From Caldilinea sp. CFX5 (GTDB lineage Bacteria > Chloroflexota > Anaerolineae > Caldilineales > Caldilineaceae): a stretch of DNA of 64,000 nucleotides. Every line of letters starts with the position of its first letter. Positions within the stretch are counted from its first letter, which is position 1. The notes below the pieces were generated by a model. The model worked only from the letters and a program-made list of their open reading frames with translations. It was not told where the DNA came from and did not search any database. The DNA lies in contig QWII01000035.1 in NCBI GenBank assembly GCA_021405325.1, positions 1 through 64,000 on the forward strand, written 5' to 3'. Position numbers and translations under genes: made by a program. This document shows positions 55,514 through 62,863 of the stretch, one piece after another.

Positions 55514-55633
55514 TTATTCGCCTATACCATCCTGAAGTTGATCGGCACGCGCCGCGACGACATACGAAGAATACATAATAAAGAAAGTGACAGCGGAGGC
55601 GCCCAAGTATCCGGCAAGAATCCAAGTCAACAT
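55514..55633 (-). CDS. Small single-pass membrane protein, 39 aa
   Basis: A short frame whose product is one hydrophobic helix (WILAGYLGASAVTFFIMYSS) followed by a charged tail ending QLQDGIGE. GGAAAGAG lies about eight bases before the ATG. The spacer (55451-55897) has no other gene. The pattern, a membrane helix with a short polar tail, is typical of real small proteins, but I have no homolog in mind. Confidence 0.45.
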   Translation of the reverse strand: MLTWILAGYLGASAVTFFIMYSSYVVAARADQLQDGIGE

Positions 55634-55897
55634 CGGTTTGCTCTTTCCGTTTGATAAAGTGATTGCGTGACGCTTCTTCTCCTGACAGTTGCGCTATCAA
55701 CCGTCAGCGTGGCTTTATTGTATGGCATAAAGATTTACAAATAAGATCGTTCTTGTTAAGAAATGGTTAAAACAGCCATAATCACCAACAGCGCTGGCGC
55801 AGCGCCAAAGGGGTTGCGCCATTCGGGCAAGTGGTGTAAGATAGCGCTATCGTTCGCTATCCCATTCATAAAGCCGGAACGGCAAAGGGTAACTAGG

Positions 55898-56329
55898 ATG
55901 ACGCACCTTTGGCGGCTTCTGCCGATGTTGGTATTGATTAGCGCCTTGCTACAAGCCTCAGCGGGGCCAACGCTGGCCGGGCCGCCGCTGTTTCAGACGC
56001 CGGCTATTACTTTGACCGCAACGGCCCGGCAGGTACAGGCGGGTACGCCCCAAACGCTACAACTCCGCTTAACGGGTCGAACTACACCAATCACCTTATT
56101 CGTGCTGACGGTCACCTATCCCAACGGCGCCACCGAACGAACCCTCCATTCCGTGGAAGGCGATGAGCGGGCCATTACCTGGACGGTCCCGGCAGACGCC
56201 GGGACGGGAACCGCAACCTTCCGCATTTCGGCGCAAAGCTGCAATTGCGGCAACCATAGCACCATTCCGGGGCAGGCCATTCCGGATGGGGACATAACCG
56301 GCGCCTTTCAGGTGATCGCACGCTCATAA
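55898..56329 (+). CDS. Secreted Ig-like small protein
   Basis: 143 aa from ATG 55898, with AAAGGGT upstream; a longer frame back to 55763 gives an unlikely N-terminus. The signal peptide (LLPMLVLISALLQASAGPTLAGPP) is followed by a single beta-sandwich domain (ITLTATARQVQAGTPQTLQLRLTGRTTPITLFVLTVTYPNGATERT) with one CNCG pair near the end. No known activity. A PhyH-type dioxygenase gene starts 19 bases downstream, so they are probably co-transcribed. Confidence 0.75.
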   Translation: MTHLWRLLPMLVLISALLQASAGPTLAGPPLFQTPAITLTATARQVQAGTPQTLQLRLTGRTTPITLFVLTVTYPNGATERTLHSVEGDERAITWTVPADAGTGTATFRISAQSCNCGNHSTIPGQAIPDGDITGAFQVIARS

Positions 56330-56348
56330 ACATGAAGGATTGAACACA

Positions 56349-57188
56349 ATGACCCATCTATCACCCACCGAAGTATTGGCAAAACGGCAGCAATTGTTGC
56401 GCGATGGCTACTGTGTCGTGCCGGGCATCCTCCACGGCGACTTGCTGGAACGGGTGCGCCGCTTTACCGATGACTTTCTCGACACCCACGCCGTTGACCC
56501 GCGCTACCGCTATCAAGGCAGTGATTTTCACATCCAGTCGGAAGCAGCCTGGTCGGTGCGCAAAGACGAGAATCGCTATCACCACCCGTTGGTTGATGAA
56601 TTGCTGGCGCTACCGGCGGCGCTGGCTGCCGGTCAAGCCCTGGGCTTGGAAGGCTTAACCCCCGGCGGCAGCATCATTGTCCTCGGCAAACCAGCCGGCG
56701 GTCCGGCGCTCTACTGGCACCAAGACAACATGGATTGGAATCACCCCAAATCAGCGCTGCCCTGGCCGACGAAGGTCTTTCTCTCCTACTATATGGTGGA
56801 CACCACAAGGGAAAATGGCTGCCTACGCGCCATCCCCGGCACCCACCTGAAGCGGATTCCCCTGCATGATGTGTTACCCGCGGCCCACGGCGCCGAGATC
56901 CAGGCCAGTGACGAATCTCATCCGGCGTTTCACGTCCACCCTGATGAAGTCGATCTGGCCGTCAAAGCCGGTGATCTGGTGATTGCTGATGCACGGGTGC
57001 TGCACGCCGCCTGGCCCAACCGTAGCCAACAGCGCCGCACGTTGGTGTTAGCCTGGTGGGATGTCTTTCCTTTCCCTCAAGTACCATCCTGGTGGGAAGG
57101 GGAACCGCCCGCAGAAATTCACACTGATCCCAATGCCGTCTATGAACGAACCCGGATGCCGGGACAATATTTGCGCCTGGGAAATTGA
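56349..57188 (+). CDS. Phytanoyl-CoA dioxygenase (PhyH) family oxygenase
   Basis: Fe(II)/2-oxoglutarate-dependent oxygenase, 279 aa from ATG 56349 (TTG 56340 is possible; AAGGA is nearby). The iron ligands are His124 and Asp126 in YWHQDNMDW and His219 in VLHAAWPN. An Arg after it (NRSQQRRTL) would bind 2-oxoglutarate. PGTHLKRIPLHD matches the family. Substrates range from fatty acyl-CoA to small metabolites and halogen-carrying compounds; nothing here decides. It is downstream of a secreted Ig-like protein, an unusual partner for an enzyme without a signal peptide. Confidence 0.87.
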   Translation: MTHLSPTEVLAKRQQLLRDGYCVVPGILHGDLLERVRRFTDDFLDTHAVDPRYRYQGSDFHIQSEAAWSVRKDENRYHHPLVDELLALPAALAAGQALGLEGLTPGGSIIVLGKPAGGPALYWHQDNMDWNHPKSALPWPTKVFLSYYMVDTTRENGCLRAIPGTHLKRIPLHDVLPAAHGAEIQASDESHPAFHVHPDEVDLAVKAGDLVIADARVLHAAWPNRSQQRRTLVLAWWDVFPFPQVPSWWEGEPPAEIHTDPNAVYERTRMPGQYLRLGN

Positions 57189-57529
57189 CGATTTGCTGGC
57201 TCATTTGGTTTAGTCCATTAGTACAGAGCGGCCTAAGTAAGCCAGTCGGTCAGTAGGACAGTAAGTCAGTCACTGTCTCACTGTCTCACATTCGCTAATC
57301 CAATGATTCGCGGTGATAACGCCACGTAGGACAGTAAGTCAGTCACTGTCTCACTGTCTCACTGTCTCACTGTCTCACTGTCTCACTGGCAACTATGGGT
57401 TTATTTACGCCGTCGTGTACTAGTCTTTTAACAGATGCACCGACCATGTGACTTTAGTCGCAGCGTTACCGGCAAAGCAAGGGTATACTTGGCTTTACCG
57501 GTAAGCTTCGACATAAGGAACGGGTGTGC
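57189..57529. other. 341-base spacer with duplicated word repeat and TCS promoter
   Basis: No gene. GGACAGTAAGTCAGTCACTGTCTCACTGTCTCAC occurs twice (about 57257-57290 and 57329-57362), the second copy running on in CACTGTCTCA units to 57388. AGTCAGTCACTGTCT folds on itself. The kinase promoter with its inverted repeat follows at 57466-57504. Confidence 0.7.
57466..57504 (+). promoter_or_regulatory. Inverted repeat around the -10 of the kinase operon
   Basis: TTACCGGCAAAGC (57466-57478) and GCTTTACCGGTAA (57492-57504) are complementary but for one base and flank TATACT (57484-57489), a -10 box. A protein bound here would sit on the promoter. No clear -35 is seen. Autoregulation by the downstream regulator is possible, but the cytochrome promoter carries different boxes. 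Confidence 0.6.
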
Positions 57530-59119
57530 ATGATGACTAGCCAGCCCACGCCAAAAGTTCGCGGCTTGTATGCGAAAATTATGTTATTGGTCGGCAGCAT
57601 TTTTGCGGTCGCCCTTTTGGCGATCCTGGGTCTCGTCTACTACACGGAGACTTGGGAGATCCACTACGTAACTTGTTCCCAATGTACGCCAGTCCCCAAT
57701 CCACAAAGCGCCGATACACCGAACAATGAGCTTACCCTGTGGGTCGCCGATGATCTCTGGCAGCAACGGCGGAATGCCCTGTTACGCGTGGTCGGCGGCA
57801 GCCTGGTGGCGCTCAGTCTGATTGTCTTTTATGCCGTGCGTCGGCTGGTGATGCGCCCGTTGCAGATCATTCAGCAAGGGGTTGTTGCCATTGCGCAAGG
57901 CAATCTCGATCATCGCTTAACCGTACAGACCGGCGACGAACTGGCCTTGTTGGCCGCTGAATTTAACCGCATGACCCAGCAGTTGCGCGCCTCCTACGAT
58001 GAGGTGGCCGGGGAACGCAGTAAGCTGATCGCCGCCATTGAACATTCGCGCGACGCGATCTGGATCAGTGACGCCCACCAGCGGATCGTGCGCGTCAACC
58101 CAGCATTGGAGCGGTTGACCGGGCGACCACGGGCCGCCTTACTCGGTCAGAACTGTCATGCGCTCATGGGCATTCGCACCGTCAATGGCGGCCTGATGTG
58201 TGAATTTGCCTGCCCATTACTAAAGGGATCGGCGCCCCACGGCGCGATTGAAGGCTATCTACCCGCCGCCTCCGGCAAGGAGGCCTGGGTGGAGATCGGC
58301 TATGGCTGTGTCACCAACACCGCCGGGCAAGTGACCGAAGTGATCCACATTGTCCATGATCTGACCGAACGCAAGGAGATCGAACGGCTGAAAGATGAAT
58401 TTCTCGCCATGGTCTCCCATGAACTGCGCACCCCCCTTCACCACATCAAAGGCTTTGCCACTACCTTGCTCCAGACCGATGTTACCTGGGATCAGGCCAC
58501 GCAACGGGATTTTCTGGAGAGTATCAACAACGAAGCGGATCGCCTGACCAGTCTCATTGAAAAGATCCTCCACCTCTCCCGCTTAGAAGCCGGCGCTGCA
58601 CCGTTGGCTAAAGAGTGGTGTGCGCTCGACGATTTGGTCGAGGGTGCTGTGACTAGACGGCGGATTGCTGCGACGCGCCCCCGGCTACGCTTGCACCTGA
58701 CGGACAATTTGCCACCCCTCTTTGTCGACAGTCGTCAACTAGAGAACGTTTTGATCAACTTAATCGAAAATGCCGCTAACTATTCTGAGCCTGGCACCCC
58801 GATTGACGTGCAGGCGGAAGTTATCGCGACTGAAATCACCTTTTCGATTGCCGATTATGGTCGGGGGATTCCGCCGACACATTTGAAAGCCATCTTTGAT
58901 CGCTTCTATCGCGTCAATGAACAAGAGTACGGCGGCGTTGGCGCCGGCTTGGGTCTGGCAATTTGCAAACGAATTGTCGAAGCTCACGGTGGGCGCATTT
59001 GGGCCGAAAGTACGTTGGGCGTTGGTTCCTGTTTCTACTTCACGCTACCGCTGCAAAGCAATCAGCAGGTCGAGGAGGAGCAAGCTCATGAAGAAGATAC
59101 GCACCCTGTTGGTGGATGA
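57530..59119 (+). CDS. Sensor histidine kinase (HAMP-PAS-HisKA-HATPase)
   Basis: 529 aa from ATG 57530. Two membrane segments (about 14-36 and 87-109) enclose a short outer loop with a CSQC motif. HAMP follows (about 110-165), then a PAS domain (about 175-285) with Cys clustered as NCHAL...CEFACPLL. HisKA has phospho-acceptor His297 in MVSHELRTPLHH. The HATPase domain shows NLIENAANYS, ADYGRGIP, FDRFYRV and GAGLGLAICKRIVEAHGG. The Cys in loop and PAS suggest redox or metal sensing (inference). It overlaps the regulator gene by 32 bases. Confidence 0.94.
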   Translation: MMTSQPTPKVRGLYAKIMLLVGSIFAVALLAILGLVYYTETWEIHYVTCSQCTPVPNPQSADTPNNELTLWVADDLWQQRRNALLRVVGGSLVALSLIVFYAVRRLVMRPLQIIQQGVVAIAQGNLDHRLTVQTGDELALLAAEFNRMTQQLRASYDEVAGERSKLIAAIEHSRDAIWISDAHQRIVRVNPALERLTGRPRAALLGQNCHALMGIRTVNGGLMCEFACPLLKGSAPHGAIEGYLPAASGKEAWVEIGYGCVTNTAGQVTEVIHIVHDLTERKEIERLKDEFLAMVSHELRTPLHHIKGFATTLLQTDVTWDQATQRDFLESINNEADRLTSLIEKILHLSRLEAGAAPLAKEWCALDDLVEGAVTRRRIAATRPRLRLHLTDNLPPLFVDSRQLENVLINLIENAANYSEPGTPIDVQAEVIATEITFSIADYGRGIPPTHLKAIFDRFYRVNEQEYGGVGAGLGLAICKRIVEAHGGRIWAESTLGVGSCFYFTLPLQSNQQVEEEQAHEEDTHPVGG

Positions 59120-59795
59120 TGAGCCGCAGACCCTTAAATACATCGGCGCCAATCTGCGCGCCCGTGGCTATGAGGTGCTGACCGCCGAGGATGGCCGCGC
59201 CGGCCTGAAACACTTTGAAGAGAATGTGGTCGATCTGCTCATCCTCGATATTATGATGCCTGGGTTGGATGGTTTTCAACTCTGTCAGGCCATCCGCCGG
59301 CAGGCGGATGTCCCCATTATCATTTTGAGCGCCCGCGGCCAGGAGAAAGATATTGTGCGCGCCCTCGATCTGGGGGCGGATGATTATCTGACCAAACCGT
59401 TTGGCGTCGAGGAATTGTTGGCCCGTGTGCGCACGGTGCTGCGCCGCGCCGCCCAACGTACAGTCACCCCCTGCCCTCCGCTGGTGACTGATGGGCTGAC
59501 CATTGACTTTGCCACCCAACAGGTGACGGTCTTGGACAAACCGGTGCGTCTGACCCCGACCGAATATAACCTGTTAGCGCATCTGGCCGTCAATGCCGGG
59601 CGCGTTCTCACCCATCGCGCCCTCTTGCAAGCCGTTTGGGGGCCGGAATATGGCGACGAAACTGACTACCTCTGGGCCTACATCCGCCGCCTGCGTCGCA
59701 AACTTGAACCCGATCCCAGCAACCCCCGCTTCATCCTCAGCCAACCTGGGGTTGGTTATACGCTCTGCTGTTCGGCAGTACAGGCTAAAGGATAA
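59088..59795 (+). CDS. OmpR-family response regulator
   Basis: 235 aa. ATG 59088 lies inside the end of the kinase gene with GAGGAGG 10-16 bases before it, so translation is coupled. Receiver domain (1-120) with phospho-acceptor Asp54 in LLILDIMMPG, Thr/Lys in SARG...DYLTKPFG. The winged-helix domain (about 130-228) has LTPTEYNLLAHLAVNAGRVLTHRALLQAVWG and YIRRLRRKLEPDPSNPRFI. OmpR/PhoB-type regulators bind direct repeats about 11 bases apart, and such repeats are found right after this gene. Confidence 0.95.
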   Translation: MKKIRTLLVDDEPQTLKYIGANLRARGYEVLTAEDGRAGLKHFEENVVDLLILDIMMPGLDGFQLCQAIRRQADVPIIILSARGQEKDIVRALDLGADDYLTKPFGVEELLARVRTVLRRAAQRTVTPCPPLVTDGLTIDFATQQVTVLDKPVRLTPTEYNLLAHLAVNAGRVLTHRALLQAVWGPEYGDETDYLWAYIRRLRRKLEPDPSNPRFILSQPGVGYTLCCSAVQAKG

Positions 59796-59798
59796 ATT

Positions 59799-59862
59799 TT
59801 CAGTTTTTTTTCAGGCCGCCCCCACCCTTATTCACGCCCCGTTCAGGCCCGTCTGCTACACT
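59799..59862 (+). promoter_or_regulatory. Four TTCAG/TTCAC boxes upstream of an extended -10
   Basis: TTCAG 59799, TTCAG 59810, TTCAC 59831, TTCAG 59842: each pair has starts 11 bases apart, and the pairs are 21 bases apart, so all boxes lie on one face of the helix. TGCTACACT (59854-59862), an extended -10, follows 7 bases after the last box. This is the textbook layout of an OmpR/PhoB-type activator site reaching the -35 region, and the regulator gene is immediately upstream. Confidence 0.65.
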
Positions 59863-59935
59863 TTTGGGCTAAGCAACAGCAGCAACTCAACAACAGCAAA
59901 TCAATCACATCTAATCAACCAGTAGTGAGCGGGCT

Positions 59936-62740
59936 ATGAAACGAACTTACGCGCTCTGCGCTGCCTTCTTCCTGCTATTTTGCACCATTGGCCTCCTCCG
60001 TGGCTCAACGGCTTTGGCCAGTGTGACCGCTGCACCTCTCCAACCTGCGCCCTTACCCCAGGCGGCGGAAGCGGAGGGCTGTCTCACCTGTCACGCCGGC
60101 ATTGAGTCGATCCGCCCCGAAGAGAGCGCCATGATGAAAGACATCAAGGCGCGCGGCGAATGCACCATCTGTCATGGCGGCGACCCCGCTGTCACCGACG
60201 ATGCCGACGCGGCGCATAAGGGGGCGCCGGCTTCTGTCCCCTTTGCCGACTTTATTCCTGACCCCGGCAGCATGGCGGTTGCCAACCAGACCTGTGGCCA
60301 ATGTCATGAAAATTATGCCGATGCGCTTGAACGTTCACTCATGAACACAAACGCCGGCACGATCCAGGGCAATCTCTGGTCTTGGGGTGTGGCCGAGGAT
60401 CAGGCGACCCATTACGGCAACTATGCAGTCGAAGGGTCACAACTGCTCTTTGGCTCGTTCTTCTACAAAGATTACATGTTGCAACTGTCGAACGCCTATC
60501 CCGATCAGTTCCCAACGGCGTTGGCAATGGCGCCCAACCCCACGATTGAAGAGATTCAGGAACACCCGGCCATGGCCGCCTTTACCTATCAGCGGCAACA
60601 ATGTCAACAGTGCCACCTGGGCGTCCAAGGCAACCAGGTGCGCGGTGAATATCGCGGTCTGGGCTGCTCCTCCTGTCACATGCCATATAGCGCCGCCGGT
60701 TTCTACGAAGGCGGCGATCCTACCATTCCCAAAGATGAACCCGGCCATATTCTGGTGCATGAAATGCAGGGGACGCGCGAAGCGCGCAACGGCATTCCCA
60801 CCGAAAGCTGCACCACCTGTCATAACCAGAGCAAGCGCACCGGCACAAACTACCAGGGGCTGATGGCATCGCCCTATAGCGGCCCCGCCTTTGCGGATGG
60901 CACGACCCAAACCGGCGACCGCCAGTTGCACAACCAATCCTACCTCTATATCAAAGAAGACCTGCACCACGAGCAGCAGAGCCGACCGGAGAACCCGGCA
61001 GGCGGCCTCTTGTGCCAGGATTGCCACACCTCGCTGGAGGTGCATGGCGACGGCTTAATTCCAGGGACGACGTTGGCGCAGGTGGAGATTGAATGCGCCG
61101 ACTGTCACGGCACGCCGACCGCCTATCCGTGGGAGTTGCCGCTGGGCTATGGCGAAGAGTTTGCGGCGCTGGCCGAACAGCGCCCAACCGATCCCCGTGG
61201 CTTAGGGAGCTTGCTTGACCTGCTCTCGCAAGATGGCACCCTCTATGACATGGAGGAAGGCTATTTGCTCACGGCGCGCGGCAATCCCTTTGGCAATGTC
61301 GTGCTGACGGCTGAGAACAAGGTGGTAGTTCACTCCGACACCGGCAAAGATTTCTTTGTTCCCTTGCTCAAGACCATTGCCGAGGAAGGCAGTTGGTCCA
61401 CGCCCGACGGCGAAGTGGCGATGGTGCAGGTGCAGGCGCACATGGACAAATTGGAATGTTATGCCTGTCACAGCGACTGGGCGCCCCAGGAATATGGCTG
61501 CGCCGTGAATGTGAACTATGGCGTCGATGCCGATGGCCAAGCCTTGACCGCCACCGACTGGATCGCCAGCGGCAATGCCCCGCTGCCCGACGGTAGCCAT
61601 GAACTGATTCAATCCCCCGGCAGCGTGACCCAAAGTCCGGCCTATCTACGTTGGGAGGCGCCGATCTTGGGCGTCAACGGCGAAGGCCGGGTGTCGCCGC
61701 TCATTCCGGGTTGCCAGACGGTCTTTACTGTGATCGGACCGGACGGCAAACCGCTGACCACCAACGCCATTGGCCGCACGCCCCCCGGCGTCGAGGGCGG
61801 CGGTGATGCCGGCCAACGGACATTGACGATGATGCCGGTGCAGCCCCATACCGCCGGTCGCCAGGCGCGTACTTGTGAAAGCTGTCACTCTGATCCCAAA
61901 GCACTGGGCTATGGCATTGAAGGCGGCCGCTTCCTGCGCGGCTATACCGAGGAACGCACGATTGACCTGAAGGACGCCGACGGCAAGCTGCTGCCCAGCC
62001 AAAGCCAACCCCAACTGGCCGCCATCCCCGATCTGCCCATGGACTGGAGCCAGATCGTGGATCCGACCACCGGCGAACAACTGATGACGGTCGGCACAAA
62101 TTGGCCGGATGATGGCCCGCTCAGTGCCGACCAACGGACACGCATGGAACGCACCGGTCTCTGCATGGGCTGTCACCAGAATATGGCCGACAGCGCCTTC
62201 TGGACGGACCAGGTCATCGCCAAGTTCGGTCAGGCCATCAGCAACGATGAACATATCCAGGTGATGAATGCCGTGATCCAGGCGGCGGTGGCGGCGCCGT
62301 CCGCTCAAGCTGCGCCTGCCCTCACGACGGGGACGCCGTTGACAGAAAGGGTGCCGGTGACAGCAAGCGGCGCAGTAACAGGTGTGATGACGGCGACTGT
62401 GCCGGTAACGGAGAGCAATGCTGTCACCGCTACACCGGTCGCCGTGGCCGAAGGACGCACCGAGGAGGCCGAAGTCCGTATTATCGACGCCGAGGTCAGA
62501 GCCGCCGCCGCAGTGGCGACGACCTCCGCCATCGAAGCCAGATTGGCGGAAAGCGTCACCCAGGCGACGACGCTGCAAGACCAGCTCACCGCCGCCGAGA
62601 CCGCTCTGACCCAAGCCCAAAGCGCCGACCAACCCGGCCTGCCGACAACCAGCGGCATGACGCTCTGGGTGCTGGTGGCGCTGGCGCTGGGCGTCGTCAC
62701 CGGCAGTGGGGCGATTTACTTTACCGGTCGCCGTGAGTAA
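59936..62740 (+). CDS. Undecaheme (11 CxxCH) cytochrome c, membrane-anchored
   Basis: 934 aa. Signal segment (about 4-24), then eleven CxxCH heme motifs with first Cys at 49, 76, 120, 223, 244, 292, 360, 387, 508, 647 and 743. After about residue 775 a Val/Thr/Ala-rich stretch, a coiled coil (about 845-895) and a single C-terminal membrane helix (SGMTLWVLVALALGVVTGSGAIYFTG) follow, so the heme part is outside and tethered. Long heme-free stretches between later motifs suggest two modules. I do not recognise it as HAO, OTR, Mtr or NrfA. Role inferred: electron transfer outside the membrane, linked to the oxidoreductase downstream. Confidence 0.9.
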   Translation: MKRTYALCAAFFLLFCTIGLLRGSTALASVTAAPLQPAPLPQAAEAEGCLTCHAGIESIRPEESAMMKDIKARGECTICHGGDPAVTDDADAAHKGAPASVPFADFIPDPGSMAVANQTCGQCHENYADALERSLMNTNAGTIQGNLWSWGVAEDQATHYGNYAVEGSQLLFGSFFYKDYMLQLSNAYPDQFPTALAMAPNPTIEEIQEHPAMAAFTYQRQQCQQCHLGVQGNQVRGEYRGLGCSSCHMPYSAAGFYEGGDPTIPKDEPGHILVHEMQGTREARNGIPTESCTTCHNQSKRTGTNYQGLMASPYSGPAFADGTTQTGDRQLHNQSYLYIKEDLHHEQQSRPENPAGGLLCQDCHTSLEVHGDGLIPGTTLAQVEIECADCHGTPTAYPWELPLGYGEEFAALAEQRPTDPRGLGSLLDLLSQDGTLYDMEEGYLLTARGNPFGNVVLTAENKVVVHSDTGKDFFVPLLKTIAEEGSWSTPDGEVAMVQVQAHMDKLECYACHSDWAPQEYGCAVNVNYGVDADGQALTATDWIASGNAPLPDGSHELIQSPGSVTQSPAYLRWEAPILGVNGEGRVSPLIPGCQTVFTVIGPDGKPLTTNAIGRTPPGVEGGGDAGQRTLTMMPVQPHTAGRQARTCESCHSDPKALGYGIEGGRFLRGYTEERTIDLKDADGKLLPSQSQPQLAAIPDLPMDWSQIVDPTTGEQLMTVGTNWPDDGPLSADQRTRMERTGLCMGCHQNMADSAFWTDQVIAKFGQAISNDEHIQVMNAVIQAAVAAPSAQAAPALTTGTPLTERVPVTASGAVTGVMTATVPVTESNAVTATPVAVAEGRTEEAEVRIIDAEVRAAAAVATTSAIEARLAESVTQATTLQDQLTAAETALTQAQSADQPGLPTTSGMTLWVLVALALGVVTGSGAIYFTGRRE

Positions 62741-62745
62741 TACAA

Positions 62746-62862
62746 GAGGAGATTAAGAGATTCAGAGATTCGCATCGGCCCAATCTCCCAATCTCTTTAA
62801 TCGCTTTAATCTCGATCCAAACACGCAACACGCAGCACGCAGCACGAATCACGCAACACGCA
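62746..62862. repeat. AGAGATT hairpin and ACACGCA/GCAGCACG repeats
   Basis: GAGATTAAGAGATTCAGAGATTCG faces CCAATCTCCCAATCTCTTTAATC in a stem (62746-62815). Then ACACGCAACACGCAGCACGCAGCACG units run to just before the next ATG. These are two different word repeats in one spacer. Confidence 0.75.
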
Positions 62863-62863
62863 T

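Noticed and set aside
57257..57388. CRISPR-like array
   Set aside because: Only two long repeats and a run of 10-base words; no regular spacers and no cas genes.
61646..62632. 328-aa minus-strand open frame rich in Gly and His
   Set aside because: Antisense shadow of the cytochrome gene, whose CxxCH motifs are unmistakable.
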